DNA of 64,000 bases from a virus: positions 38,450 to 102,449 of IMG/VR virus record IMGVR_UViG_3300050821_005690. One strand, given 5' to 3'. The translations under genes and the position numbers were made by a program. Shown in pieces: positions 7,108 through 14,882 of the stretch (the stretch's first letter is position 1; each line of letters begins with the position of its first letter). Under the pieces are notes generated by a model, which was not told the origin of the DNA, ran no database searches, and saw only the letters and a list, made by a program, of their open reading frames with translations.

Positions 7108-7722
7108 TTACTCCTTCCCGAGGGGATGCCAGGATTGGCTGGCGATGTTCCAGGCATGGGTCTGCTTCCAGCCGTCGTACCGTTTTTGAAACTCGATGAT
7201 GTCGTCGGCGAGGCGCTGGATGGCTTGTTCGCGGTTGAACAGGTCTGTCGTCTTGACCTTGTTGAAGTCATGCCAGGAATGCGTGAGGAACAAGCCCTCA
7301 CGTTCGGCCTTGACCGCCTGGAAGGTCGCTCGTGTGACCTGTATCGTTCGAGGGTCGCGCCGTCCGGTATTCCGATTGCGCTCCCCGTAGGTGAGGACGA
7401 TCGGGATTGTCTCAGCCTCGGCCTTGCCTCGGTCCTCGATCTCCCTAGCAAGCCAAGCTTGCAGCGAGACGATGAGGGTGCCGATCGCATCGCGGCTCAC
7501 CTCGAAGGGCGGTTTCTTCGCGCCGTGGCAACTCGACGTCTGCCAGCCTTGGCCCGGCCGGGTGTAGCCGTGGAGGGCGATGTGGCCGGTGTTGGCCAGG
7601 ATCGCCCGCCCGCAGATTTGGCAGTGCATAGCCGCCGCCAAGCGCGCGGCCTTGCGAGCGGCGTTGGCGGCAGTCTGCTCCGGCGTCAGTTTCTCGCGCG
7701 GTCCCCTCCAGACTCTCCTCAT
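7108..7722 (-). CDS. zinc-finger phage protein, 204 aa
   Basis: Basic helical N-terminus, then CQICGRAI...GHIALHGYTRPGQGW...SCHG (residues ~34-68), a metal-binding cluster of two CxxC-like pairs with intervening His. The remainder is helical with VSLQAWLAREIEDRG. This arrangement recurs in phage proteins of unknown function. Overlaps the upstream gene by 4 nt. Confidence 0.7.
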   Translation of the reverse strand: MRRVWRGPREKLTPEQTAANAARKAARLAAAMHCQICGRAILANTGHIALHGYTRPGQGWQTSSCHGAKKPPFEVSRDAIGTLIVSLQAWLAREIEDRGKAEAETIPIVLTYGERNRNTGRRDPRTIQVTRATFQAVKAEREGLFLTHSWHDFNKVKTTDLFNREQAIQRLADDIIEFQKRYDGWKQTHAWNIASQSWHPLGKE

Positions 7723-7976
7723 GTCAGGGCTCCTTCCTCGTTCTCGCCGTCGACGAACGCGCTGATTCGCGCCGTGACGCTGCGGCCTCGCGCGGATCTG
7801 ACGATCTCCTTCCAGGGGTTCGGCCGCTTGAACTCGCCAATCCGGTTTAGGTGGACCCAGACGCCTGCCCAGTAGCCGAACATCTGGAACTTGTAGCGGC
7901 CCAGGCTGTCCCAGGCCTTCGCCTCGGCCTCTTCGAGTTCAATCAAGAGGCGCGCGTTGAGCAGTGATGCTGTCAT
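7719..7976 (-). CDS. conserved phage protein, 85 aa
   Basis: ELEEAEAKAWDSLGRYKFQM followed by FGYWAGVWVHLNRI is a segment I recognise from small phage proteins without known function. 58 nt separate it from the next upstream gene, an unusually wide gap here. Confidence 0.65.
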   Translation of the reverse strand: MTASLLNARLLIELEEAEAKAWDSLGRYKFQMFGYWAGVWVHLNRIGEFKRPNPWKEIVRSARGRSVTARISAFVDGENEEGALT

Positions 7977-8034
7977 CCGGTACTCCCTTCCCCTGATTGC
8001 CGTGGGAGCCCTCCGAAGAGGGCTCGGGCTGCAA

Positions 8035-8322
8035 TCAGCCGTCTCGCGGCATCGGTGCGACTTGTTCCATTTCCGAGGGTGTGATCGCCGTGCCAGCCTT
8101 GAGGGCGGCGCGGCGCTCTGCGAGCACCTCTTCGCACTTGAGCACGAAGGGCATGCGCTTCTCGATCTGCTCGTCGGTCAAGCTATCGAGGGGCACGCTG
8201 CAGGTCCCGACGCCAGGGACGAACTCCAGCACTACCTTGGTTCGATCCTCATCGTTGCGGATGCCTCGATAGTCGCGGTGGGTGTAGCGCCAGATCAGCT
8301 TGAGCTTCTGTTCCCGTGTCAT
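8035..8322 (-). CDS. hypothetical protein, 95 aa
   Basis: Three ATGs are possible. The one at 8322 has GGAGG at 5 nt and overlaps the stop of the gene before (ATGATGA), so it is preferred. Basic N-terminus (REQKLKLIWRYTHRDYRG) and a central helix (LTDEQIEKRMPFVLKCEEVL). Not recognised. Confidence 0.65.
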   Translation of the reverse strand: MTREQKLKLIWRYTHRDYRGIRNDEDRTKVVLEFVPGVGTCSVPLDSLTDEQIEKRMPFVLKCEEVLAERRAALKAGTAITPSEMEQVAPMPRDG

Positions 8323-8516
8323 CATGTCCTCCATCCGTCGGCGGGGCAGCAGAAAAAGCAGCGGTCGTCCTCCACTCGGTCGACCTCGATGTGATGGTCG
8401 CTACGGCTGTCCCAGACCATGTAGGACCCGGGCTTGCCGCGTATCGGCCGGACGACGTAGTCGCGATCCCACTTCGCGACGATCTCGGCTTGGAACCTGG
8501 TGAACTCTGCTGCCAT
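8322..8516 (-). CDS. hypothetical protein, 64 aa
   Basis: Beta-rich small protein (DYVVRPIRGKPGSYMVWDSR) with two adjacent cysteines near the end (FFCCPADGW). GAGGAAGGA precedes the ATG. Confidence 0.65.
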   Translation of the reverse strand: MAAEFTRFQAEIVAKWDRDYVVRPIRGKPGSYMVWDSRSDHHIEVDRVEDDRCFFCCPADGWRT

Positions 8517-8533
8517 GTCAGTCCTCCTTCCCC

Positions 8534-8713
8534 TCAGTAGTTGGTTTCAAAGTCACAGTGATATAGATCGGCGATTTTCTTGGCCCTGGTCTCAGCTTCA
8601 GTCCTGAAGGCGAAGCAACTGTCTGTCTCCCGCTCGTCATCCTGCATGATGCACTCGACGTGGTAGGTATCGCCATCGAAGTCCACCTGCACCGTCCTGA
8701 CTGTCTTTCCCAT
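8534..8713 (-). CDS. hypothetical protein, 59 aa
   Basis: Starts MGKTVRTVQVDFDGDTYHVE and ends YHCDFETNY. AAAGGAGGG lies upstream of the ATG. Small beta protein with three cysteines. Unknown. Confidence 0.65.
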   Translation of the reverse strand: MGKTVRTVQVDFDGDTYHVECIMQDDERETDSCFAFRTEAETRAKKIADLYHCDFETNY

Positions 8714-8716
8714 TGA

Positions 8717-8914
8717 TTAGCCCTCCTTTGCGAAGATCAGGTCGTTGTCGTACCGGACCGCCGACCCCGAGCGGCCAAAGCGCACGTCGTACCAGACGCT
8801 GCCCTTCCAGTTGGTGACCTTGGTGACCGTTCCGACATGGCCGTCACGGTCGCGGACCCGGTCGCCGACCTGGAAGGTTGCTGCCATTCGCCAGCGCCAG
8901 CCTATTCCCATCAT
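8717..8914 (-). CDS. SH3-like small protein, 65 aa
   Basis: Start at the first of two ATGs, 6 nt after AGGAGGG. FQVGDRVRDRDGHVGTVTKV followed by VWYDVRFG is a KOW/SH3-type beta-barrel pattern found in small phage and DUF proteins. A nucleic-acid or protein-binding role is possible but unproven. Confidence 0.65.
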   Translation of the reverse strand: MMGIGWRWRMAATFQVGDRVRDRDGHVGTVTKVTNWKGSVWYDVRFGRSGSAVRYDNDLIFAKEG

Positions 8915-9108
8915 CGTGAGCCCTCCTTCTGCGCTACCTCGCGGTTCAGTCGGTCGCGAGTTAGATTGGCGCGGCCATGTGCTTCGCCGCGCGCCAATTC
9001 GCCTTTCTTGTAGGGGAAAGCCTTGAAGGTCGAGGCGTCCGCCACGCAATAGACTTCGTACCGGGTGGTGGGGGTCTCAGTCCAGCGAACTCCGTACTTC
9101 GTCGCCAT
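8911..9108 (-). CDS. hypothetical protein, 65 aa
   Basis: First gene of the second leftward block. ATG preceded by GGAGG. MATKYGVRWTETPTTRYEVY, then a basic, probably flexible C-terminus. Overlaps the next gene by 4 nt. Confidence 0.65.
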   Translation of the reverse strand: MATKYGVRWTETPTTRYEVYCVADASTFKAFPYKKGELARGEAHGRANLTRDRLNREVAQKEGSR

Positions 9109-9231
9109 GTTCGTCCTCCGCCCTAAAAGATATTCGCGAGCAATCTTTTTCGCAATAGGGAAAATCCGCCCCTTGCGAAAATAGTGCCACGGGGATATGT
9201 TTATGGGGCAACGGGGAAAGGAGGCTTTCGG
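9109..9231. promoter_or_regulatory. divergent control region with inverted repeat
   Basis: Separates the leftward 5.8-9.1 kb block from the rightward genes that continue to the window edge. It holds a 9-bp inverted repeat, TTTTCGCAA (9147-9155) and TTGCGAAAA (9173-9181), with 17 nt between arms. This is a reasonable operator or overlapping-promoter site controlling both transcripts. Confidence 0.5.
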
Positions 9232-9489
9232 ATGAAGGGATGGCGGAAGGAAAGCCAAGCCCGCTACCACGAGATGCTGGAGGTTCTGCCTCCGGCCATG
9301 TGGATCGGGGACGGCTTCTTGGTTGGCGAGCCTTGGGATCACGACGCGGAGGGCAACCCCCGCTTCGAGGCGCACTTCAAAACCACGGACGGGTACGTGG
9401 TCTCGACCAAGCCCATGACCGGCGCTCGGTTCGCGGCGGTCGCGAGGGCGGGCGGGCCTTGTGTGTGCCCGGTCTGCGACCCGGAATGA
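9232..9489 (+). CDS. hypothetical protein, 85 aa
   Basis: ATG chosen because GGAGG sits at a normal distance. A GTG farther upstream would run through the inverted repeat. The protein has a beta-rich centre and ends with CVCPVCDPE, possibly metal-binding. First gene of the long rightward transcript. Confidence 0.6.
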   Translation: MKGWRKESQARYHEMLEVLPPAMWIGDGFLVGEPWDHDAEGNPRFEAHFKTTDGYVVSTKPMTGARFAAVARAGGPCVCPVCDPE

Positions 9490-9499
9490 GGAGGACTGA

Positions 9500-9856
9500 A
9501 TGAAGAGATACATCACGCTTGGCTGCGGCCGTCACATCGGCCTCGGCCGCTACGTCGCCGCTTGGAAGGCCTGCCTAGTCCTCGGGCCCGACACTCCGAT
9601 CGGGCGCGGGGTTGACGGCTGGGGCCAGAACGCCGGCGAGGCGCTGCGCGACCTGCGCGCGGGCCTGGATGACCGGATCAACCGGCACCTGCCCTGGTAC
9701 GGCAAGGGCCGGAAATGGGATGGCGACTGGCAACGCTCGATGAGCTACGCCGCGCGCGAACTGAACACCCCGCGCCTCGTGGTCCACTGGTTGCCTTCGG
9801 ACCTGCGCAAGATTGAGCGGTTCCGTGAACGGGAAGGGGCGATAGGCCCTCTGTGA
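9500..9856 (+). CDS. hypothetical protein, 118 aa
   Basis: ATG preceded by GAGGAGGA. The Gly-rich start (MKRYITLGCGRHIGLGRYVA) is followed by a helical segment (NAGEALRDLRAGLDDRINRH). Not recognised. Confidence 0.65.
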   Translation: MKRYITLGCGRHIGLGRYVAAWKACLVLGPDTPIGRGVDGWGQNAGEALRDLRAGLDDRINRHLPWYGKGRKWDGDWQRSMSYAARELNTPRLVVHWLPSDLRKIERFREREGAIGPL

Positions 9857-10098
9857 CCCGCTGTTTGACTATGACCCACTGGATGGTCTGTGACTGCGGG
9901 CACTACGTCTCGGCGCCCTTGAAGAAGCCTTGCCTGTTCGATGAGGGCGCCGGCTTGCGGCGGGGCGATCCACCCCGCTGCATTCGTCACGGTGCCTTAT
10001 TGTTCAGCGATAGCACACTCAGCGGGATGACTCGCGAAGAAGCCCGCCGCGTGGTGCGCGAGCGTCACGAGGCAGAGGAAAGGTGGGGCACCAAATGA
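9853..10098 (+). CDS. hypothetical protein, 81 aa
   Basis: GTG start overlapping the previous stop (GTGA); an in-frame ATG at 9871 is the alternative. Contains CDCGHYV and a lone CIRHG, so a metal site is possible, and ends in a charged helix (MTREEARRVVRERHEAEERW). Confidence 0.55.
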   Translation: MTRCLTMTHWMVCDCGHYVSAPLKKPCLFDEGAGLRRGDPPRCIRHGALLFSDSTLSGMTREEARRVVRERHEAEERWGTK

Positions 10099-10331
10099 GA
10101 ATCGTTCTTGATCCGCACGGCAAGTATGTCGAATTGAAAGCTAATGAGTGGGTGCGCTTTTACTTCGACGATGAGACTGCGCTTCCGGGCGAGGTCAATC
10201 GTTTCGTTGACGCCCATCCTGATCCCGATACCGGGCGCCTTGTGTTGCGCTCGGATGGGTGGCACGGCGGCATAATTGTTCGCCCGCGCGCCGCGAACGA
10301 GATTGAGATCGAATCGGAGAAGGGCAAATGA
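10095..10331 (+). CDS. hypothetical protein, 78 aa
   Basis: ATGA overlap fixes the start (MRIVLDPHGKYVELK). Beta-rich, acidic. Not recognised. Confidence 0.65.
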   Translation: MRIVLDPHGKYVELKANEWVRFYFDDETALPGEVNRFVDAHPDPDTGRLVLRSDGWHGGIIVRPRAANEIEIESEKGK

Positions 10332-10846
10332 CCGAGCGCACCGTCGAGCTTATCCGGCCGGGTCCGCAGAACGAGCGCTTTGACGTCGGCGAGCGCATTA
10401 TTGTGGTCGATGGTGTTCGCTGGGGCCGCACCATTGTTCAGTCCAAGGGGCCACTCGGGCAGATCCACAGATTTCACCAGGACGGCGGCGAGGGATTTAT
10501 TATGGACGTTTACCCCCCTAGCCGCTTCAATCGTTTCACCGAGGTGCGCAGCCTCAAAATGCGCATGCGTAATAGGGATTTTCGAACGACCGAGGAAGCC
10601 GTCCTTGCCAAAGCGCGCGAGCTAGTCGCCGACGGCCTGTTGCGTGATCCGGCGATTGTCCGCCGTGAGCACGCCGTTGCCGCAGAGGGTGCCCGGCTGG
10701 AAGCCTACCGGAAGGCCGAGCTTAAGCTTCGCGCCTTCTACTGCATCCCCGAGGATTTGCCGATTACGCAAGAGGCGCGCAATGCGCTTGCTGCCAGCAT
10801 CGTCCAGGCGATGGAATGGGCAATGGAATGGGAGCGGACCAAGTGA
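10328..10846 (+). CDS. hypothetical protein, 172 aa
   Basis: ATGA overlap with the gene before. An N-terminal beta domain (ERIIVVDGVRWGRTIVQSKG) is followed by a helical C-terminal half (EEAVLAKARELVADGLL; EARNALAASIVQAMEW). No family recognised. Confidence 0.65.
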   Translation: MTERTVELIRPGPQNERFDVGERIIVVDGVRWGRTIVQSKGPLGQIHRFHQDGGEGFIMDVYPPSRFNRFTEVRSLKMRMRNRDFRTTEEAVLAKARELVADGLLRDPAIVRREHAVAAEGARLEAYRKAELKLRAFYCIPEDLPITQEARNALAASIVQAMEWAMEWERTK

Positions 10847-11061
10847 GAGCAGATGCAATGAGGGCCCTAGTGTTGATCACCGTAGGCATTGCTGTGCTTG
10901 TGTACGGCTCTGCTTCGTTCGAGCTTGGCTTTCGGTACGGCCGCGCGATGGCATCTCCGCCGCTGACGTTCGAGGATCGGTTCGGCAATTGGCACAGTCG
11001 TCCCTTTCACCGTTGGCATCCTACCTTGCCACCGGAGCCTGGGCGAAGTTTTTACGCATGA
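10843..11061 (+). CDS. small membrane or exported protein, 72 aa
   Basis: GTG start with GGAGCGG upstream and GTGA overlap; ATG 10858 is the alternative. Hydrophobic N-terminal helix (LVLITVGIAVLVYGSASF), then a short polar tail. It may be a membrane anchor or uncleaved signal. Confidence 0.55.
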   Translation: MRADAMRALVLITVGIAVLVYGSASFELGFRYGRAMASPPLTFEDRFGNWHSRPFHRWHPTLPPEPGRSFYA

Positions 11062-11246
11062 AGGATCGTGGTCACGAGTTCGTCGAGGTCGGCGCCCGGC
11101 GCTGGTGCATGGGCTGCGATCTATTCCAGCGCCGGACATGGATAGCCGGTCCGTTCCCGGAGCCGCGCCAGGACTGCCCGCGCGACACACCCTATGCGGC
11201 GAGGTGTGACGGCCGACTTGAATTGCCGCTAACGAAGGAGGACTAA
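11058..11246 (+). CDS. hypothetical protein, 62 aa
   Basis: ATGA overlap. Contains CMGCDLFQ plus two further cysteines (RQDCPRDTPYAARC), so a small zinc-binding fold is plausible. Confidence 0.6.
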   Translation: MKDRGHEFVEVGARRWCMGCDLFQRRTWIAGPFPEPRQDCPRDTPYAARCDGRLELPLTKED

Positions 11247-11247
11247 G

Positions 11248-11652
11248 ATGCCATACGCCCGAGTGGGGCCGCTATGCCGCTACTGCGCCGAGCCGATTGC
11301 CAAGCGCACCATCAAGGTCCACGTTGTGGCCGCACGGACCGGCTTCAACAAGGACAGCGCGTTCTGGCGCTACGTCGAGGTGGGCGGCAACTTCCCGCTG
11401 AACTGGGCTGAATGCGAGAAGCTCACGAACCAGCAGGTAATCGCGGTCCGGTATGCTGACAGCGGCGGTGCCACAGCTCGCCCGCACGTCATTGACTGGT
11501 TCACCGAATGGGACGGGCAGAGCTACGTCGACCCGTATTTTTGCAATGGGGATCACGCCCAACTGTTCGGGCGCGCTCTTGCGAGAGTCGGCCTCGGTTC
11601 GACGAAGTATTTCGCGGCAGTCCGCGAGCAGCAAGGGAAAACGGCGGCATGA
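11248..11652 (+). CDS. zinc-ribbon-like phage protein, 134 aa
   Basis: ATG preceded by GAAGGAGGA. CRYCAEPIAK at residue ~10 and FCNGDHAQLFGRALAR near 108 form an N- and C-terminal Cys/His pair flanking a beta-rich body. This recalls small phage treble-clef proteins of unknown role. Confidence 0.65.
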   Translation: MPYARVGPLCRYCAEPIAKRTIKVHVVAARTGFNKDSAFWRYVEVGGNFPLNWAECEKLTNQQVIAVRYADSGGATARPHVIDWFTEWDGQSYVDPYFCNGDHAQLFGRALARVGLGSTKYFAAVREQQGKTAA

Positions 11653-11888
11653 CCCGGCCCGAGCCGACGATCGCCGAAGAATACTTCGCGCGCCTCATTG
11701 CCTTCTGGCACGGGCAAAGGCTCGTTTGCTTTACGCGCGACGGCGCCAAGACCGTCGCGGCCCTGCGCGGGTATGATTCCGGCTGGGCCTGGGAGACCGA
11801 TCGTTACGTGGACGCTCATTGGCGGGAGTACGTGCCAGCCGCCCAGGCGGTGATTCGAGATCGAGGCGAGGTTGATCAATGGTCGTGA
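11649..11888 (+). CDS. hypothetical protein, 79 aa
   Basis: ATGA overlap with the previous gene. Aromatic-rich helical protein (TIAEEYFARLIAFWHGQRLV). Not recognised. Confidence 0.6.
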   Translation: MTRPEPTIAEEYFARLIAFWHGQRLVCFTRDGAKTVAALRGYDSGWAWETDRYVDAHWREYVPAAQAVIRDRGEVDQWS

Positions 11889-12067
11889 TTGACCAGTACG
11901 GTGAAGATTGGACCATTATCGAGCGCAGCGGCAGCTTGTGGGCCACGCGCCCTGGTATGATCCGATTCATCTTAAACGATGAAATCCACACCGATTTGTC
12001 TGAACCACGGGGCATCCGCAACCTAAAAGGAGGGCGCAAATGGACACCACTTACGCCGACGCGATGA
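11879..12067 (+). CDS. hypothetical protein, 62 aa
   Basis: Starts inside the previous gene's last codons, with GAGG upstream. Beta-rich small protein (DWTIIERSGSLWATRPGMIR). It overlaps the next gene's start by 28 nt. Confidence 0.55.
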   Translation: MVVIDQYGEDWTIIERSGSLWATRPGMIRFILNDEIHTDLSEPRGIRNLKGGRKWTPLTPTR

Positions 12068-12186
12068 ACGAGCTTAACGATGCGATCTCTCGCGCCTGCG
12101 CCTTGGTTGACGGCATACTGAGCCGCGAGGAAATCGCGAAGGAACTGCGTGCCATAGCCGAGCAGATCGAGAAGGGTGAATTTTAG
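12040..12186 (+). CDS. hypothetical helical protein, 48 aa
   Basis: Very strong AAAGGAGGG before the ATG. Entirely helical, acidic (MDTTYADAMNELNDAISRA...REEIAKELRAIAEQIEK). Unknown. Confidence 0.6.
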   Translation: MDTTYADAMNELNDAISRACALVDGILSREEIAKELRAIAEQIEKGEF

Positions 12187-12191
12187 GGCAG

Positions 12192-12238
12192 ATATGCCCC
12201 CTTGACTTGGCACTATTTTCCATTAGCTTGGGTGGACT
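12192..12238 (+). promoter_or_regulatory. candidate promoter (CTTGAC type)
   Basis: This gap, unusual in a tightly overlapped run, contains CTTGAC at 12201-12206 followed by AT-rich sequence with TTAGCT about 16 nt later. The CTTGAC -35 form is typical of alphaproteobacterial sigma-70 promoters. A second CTTGAC gap occurs at 15631. The -10 is weak. Confidence 0.35.
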
Positions 12239-12433
12239 ATGAACGAACTGGACCTGCGAAATAAAATTGCCGACGGCCATGTCGCGCTGAGGATCGAGCG
12301 CGACAAGCGCCGGTTCGCCGATAGCCGCGTGCTCGGGCCGTTCATTAGCGCAGCACGCAAGGAGTTGATAAGTTTCACGAATGCTCAACCCGCAGCATGG
12401 CCGGAGATGTCGCGCGATGTCGATGAGGGCTAA
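12239..12433 (+). CDS. hypothetical protein, 64 aa
   Basis: First gene after the candidate promoter. Helical and charged (NELDLRNKIADGHVALRIER), with no family recognised. Confidence 0.6.
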   Translation: MNELDLRNKIADGHVALRIERDKRRFADSRVLGPFISAARKELISFTNAQPAAWPEMSRDVDEG

Positions 12434-12566
12434 AGCGGGACTTGCAGGGGCCCCGGAAGGTTGCAAGGCCTTCTGGGATCACCCCTGGCCAATATCGCGG
12501 ACGTCGCTTGGCGTGCTGGAGGAAAGACGGCATCCCTCGCGGCCCGTGGTTAGTCCTGCCGGGTAG
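12417..12566 (+). CDS. possible small protein, 49 aa
   Basis: Overlaps the end of the previous gene. The middle (GCKAFWDHPWPISRTSLGVL) looks protein-like but the ribosome site is poor. The rest of this 245-nt stretch to 12678 holds no other gene. Confidence 0.3.
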   Translation: MSMRAKAGLAGAPEGCKAFWDHPWPISRTSLGVLEERRHPSRPVVSPAG

Positions 12567-12614
12567 GCACCACGGCAGGCGGTCATCGGGTTCTTGGCGG
12601 ACCCGCTGGTGACA

Positions 12615-12654
12615 GGCTCCCTCCGCGCCGAGCAACGACGGTGCGGAGGGGGCC
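12615..12654. repeat. GC-rich hairpin in intergenic region
   Basis: Arms GGCTCCCTCCGC (12615-12626) and GCGGAGGGGGCC (12643-12654) pair over 12 bp with one mismatch and a 16-nt loop. No T-run follows, so it is not a standard terminator. It sits just ahead of the 12678 gene and could influence its translation or mark an attenuation site. Confidence 0.45.
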
Positions 12655-12677
12655 TAAAGATCGGAGTGGATTTTGAT

Positions 12678-13157
12678 ATGGCTCGTCGCTTGCCTCGCCT
12701 TCCGATGATCTTTGACTCCGAGGGAAAGCCTAAAATCGTGAGTAATGGCGGTTGGGGTCCGTACATGGACCCGGACTTTATCGACTCGGTCGACGACCAT
12801 CTCCTGGCACACATCAGCCACTTCCCGATCGCCGGGTACTCTCTCGGAGAGGTGGCGGGCACTTTAACCGAGGAACTTTCTGTCCACTTCGGCGGCTCCC
12901 GTCTGGGAGAGCTGGATTCCATCGCCTACTGCTGGGATGCAGATCGCAGCGGGTCGCCTTGGTTCAATGACGAGGCCTTGGCGATACGTGGTATCACCAA
13001 AGCGGAAGTCGAGGATCGGGTGGCACTCAAAAAGTTTTATCGAGAGGAACTTCGCAAGGAACGTGAGGCCGAGGAACGTGAGGCACAGTTGGAATGGGAG
13101 TTGAGCGTCGAGCGGGCGCGCCAGATTGCGGAAATCGAGGAAGAGCGGGGACGCTAG
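12678..13157 (+). CDS. hypothetical protein, 159 aa
   Basis: ATG preceded by GGAGTGG. Residues ~1-100 are mixed alpha/beta (WGPYMDPDFIDSVDDHLLAH), and residues ~110-159 form a continuous charged helix (EELRKEREAEEREAQLEW), probably a coiled coil. Not recognised. Confidence 0.65.
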   Translation: MARRLPRLPMIFDSEGKPKIVSNGGWGPYMDPDFIDSVDDHLLAHISHFPIAGYSLGEVAGTLTEELSVHFGGSRLGELDSIAYCWDADRSGSPWFNDEALAIRGITKAEVEDRVALKKFYREELRKEREAEEREAQLEWELSVERARQIAEIEEERGR

Positions 13158-13313
13158 ATGGCGATCACAGAGGAAGAAATTATGCGGTTAAAGCTCCGGG
13201 CAGCGCTGAATGCCGCGCCGCGCCCTACCGCCAAGCCCGACGCCGAGTGGATGGTTGCGTACATGGATTGGTTTTTCCAGATGCGTATCAATGCTTTGGA
13301 GAACAAACAATGA
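13158..13313 (+). CDS. hypothetical protein, 51 aa
   Basis: Starts directly after the previous stop (TAGATG). Small helical protein ending MDWFFQMRINALENKQ. ATGA overlap with the next gene supports it. Confidence 0.6.
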   Translation: MAITEEEIMRLKLRAALNAAPRPTAKPDAEWMVAYMDWFFQMRINALENKQ

Positions 13314-13735
13314 GTCGGTCCGGGTACAACGACGATTACGACATCTCCGCGGTTGCCATGTGGCGCGGCCAAGTCGCCAGCGCGATCAGGGGTCGGCGCG
13401 GGCAGGCATTTCTCCGGGATCTGCTGGCGGCCCTTGAGGCGCTCCCTGATAAGCGCCTGATTGCCGACCACATGGAGCGCGATGGCTGCGTCTGCGCGAC
13501 CGGCGCCCTCGGCAAGGCCCGTGGCGTTGATATGACGCAGATAGACAAGTTCATCGATGCGGAGGACGACGATGAGGATGTGGTCGCCTATTGGGTGGCT
13601 GAGGCCTTCGACATCGCGTCTCCGTTGGCGCGCGAGGTACTCTACATGAATGATGAAGGGTTCTTCGGCGTCGAGACCGACGAGCAGCGCTACGAGCGCA
13701 TGGTGGGGTGGGTGAAGAGCAAGATCAGAGCGTAA
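13310..13735 (+). CDS. conserved phage protein, 141 aa
   Basis: The segment VASAIRGRRGQAFLRDLLAA followed by LPDKRLIADH and CVCATGALGKARG is one I recognise from a widespread phage protein of unknown function. Acidic patch EDDDEDVV in the middle. ATGA overlap. Confidence 0.7.
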   Translation: MSRSGYNDDYDISAVAMWRGQVASAIRGRRGQAFLRDLLAALEALPDKRLIADHMERDGCVCATGALGKARGVDMTQIDKFIDAEDDDEDVVAYWVAEAFDIASPLAREVLYMNDEGFFGVETDEQRYERMVGWVKSKIRA

Positions 13736-13771
13736 TAGTTGCATCGCTATCCGCACGAAAAGGTCCGACAT

Positions 13772-13930
13772 ATGGCTGGCAAGATCAACGAGGCCGGTCA
13801 GGTCTCGGCGCTATGCTCTGATCCGCCCAAGCCTATTCGACTGGCGGTCGCGGGCTGGGTACTCCAAGCAAAATATGTGACCTGCAAGAAATGCCTCAAA
13901 AGGTTGAAGGGAGGAACCGATGTGCGATGA
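13772..13930 (+). CDS. small Cys-containing protein, 52 aa
   Basis: Start ATG after AAAAGG; a TTG at 13739 is a weaker option. Contains ALCSDPPKPIRL and TCKKCLKRLK, with spacing of cysteines suited to a zinc ribbon. Similar short proteins occur in many phages. Confidence 0.55.
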   Translation: MAGKINEAGQVSALCSDPPKPIRLAVAGWVLQAKYVTCKKCLKRLKGGTDVR

Positions 13931-14222
13931 ATGCGGGGCGGAATTTGTGGTGTATCCGAGCGGGCCGCCGTTCACGGTGGTCAAGCTGCAGGCCGGATCG
14001 ATCGTGATCCTGGACAGCTTCGACACCGAGATCAGGGCGGAGGCCTTCGCCGCCGAGCTACACTCCGACCGTCTGGAGGAACACGCCAAGTTCGGCCAAT
14101 TCAAGGAGTGCGCCAATCTGGTGGCTGAGGAATTTGAGCGGGGGATGGTGGATGCGCTTCTCAAGCCCCATCCAAAGGTCGAGAGAATTCTAGCCAAAAG
14201 ACGCGCAGAGGCCCGAAAATAA
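13920..14222 (+). CDS. hypothetical protein, 100 aa
   Basis: Starts MCDECGAEFVVYPSG with GGAGGA upstream, inside the end of the previous gene. CDEC could bind metal. The rest is helical (LHSDRLEEHAKFGQFKECAN). Not recognised. Confidence 0.6.
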   Translation: MCDECGAEFVVYPSGPPFTVVKLQAGSIVILDSFDTEIRAEAFAAELHSDRLEEHAKFGQFKECANLVAEEFERGMVDALLKPHPKVERILAKRRAEARK

Positions 14223-14380
14223 TGAAGGACCAGCTCGAGATTTTCCGCAAGATGCTCGACGAACGGAACTGGCCGAGGTTTGACATTATTCACCAGGGCC
14301 GTCTTTACAGGTGGATCAGCGACGACCCGGACGAAGAGTGCTTTGTCGAGGTTTTCTTGTCCGAGGGCAGGTTCCAGTGA
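14222..14380 (+). CDS. hypothetical protein, 52 aa
   Basis: TAATG overlap with the previous stop. Short soluble protein (MKDQLEIFRKMLDERNWPRF). Its stop overlaps the GTG of the next gene. Confidence 0.6.
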   Translation: MKDQLEIFRKMLDERNWPRFDIIHQGRLYRWISDDPDEECFVEVFLSEGRFQ

Positions 14381-14577
14381 CCAAGGCTCGAAGGCGGAGC
14401 GCCAGCCCGGCGCGGCTTTGGTGGTACATACAGCACCGGCTAGGGCGCATTTTCCGGCGCGAGATGAACAAGGTGGCCGTCGACGCCATGATGCGCGGTT
14501 CGGGGGCCTACCGTATTGGGCCCGAGGTGCCAGACCTGATCGAGCACATTAGTTCGGAGCAGTTCCGTGACCTTTGA
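14377..14577 (+). CDS. basic hypothetical protein, 66 aa
   Basis: GTG start, GTGA overlap, AGGGCAGG upstream. Strongly basic N-terminal half (RRRSASPARLWWYIQHRLGR), acidic C-terminus. It might bind nucleic acid. Confidence 0.55.
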   Translation: MTKARRRSASPARLWWYIQHRLGRIFRREMNKVAVDAMMRGSGAYRIGPEVPDLIEHISSEQFRDL

Positions 14578-14881
14578 GCAGGCGACGAAGACCGACATTG
14601 TGGCGTGGCTGCGGGGCTTTCGTAATACGGATTTCAGCGTTTATGACCTGTGGGCCGCTATTCGCAAAGCCGCCGACGAGATTGATCGGCTGCAGGCCGA
14701 CCTGAATCGGCAAGGCGAATACTCGGCGGCGGCTTATGCCGAGCGCGATCAATACATGGAAAGCAATGTTAAGCTAGTCGCCGAGATCGAGCGGCTACAG
14801 GCTCTCGGCGGGCCAAACAAGTGCTTGAATTGCGACGACGTGCTCGAAGGCTTCTGCCCCGAGTGCTCACAGAAGATGTGA
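14567..14881 (+). CDS. coiled-coil protein with C-terminal zinc knuckle, 104 aa
   Basis: GTG start overlapping the previous gene. Heptad-like helix (ADEIDRLQADLNRQGE; LVAEIERLQAL) followed by CLNCDDVLEGFCPECSQKM, a clean four-cysteine zinc ribbon. Function unknown. Confidence 0.6.
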   Translation: MTFEQATKTDIVAWLRGFRNTDFSVYDLWAAIRKAADEIDRLQADLNRQGEYSAAAYAERDQYMESNVKLVAEIERLQALGGPNKCLNCDDVLEGFCPECSQKM

Positions 14882-14882
14882 A

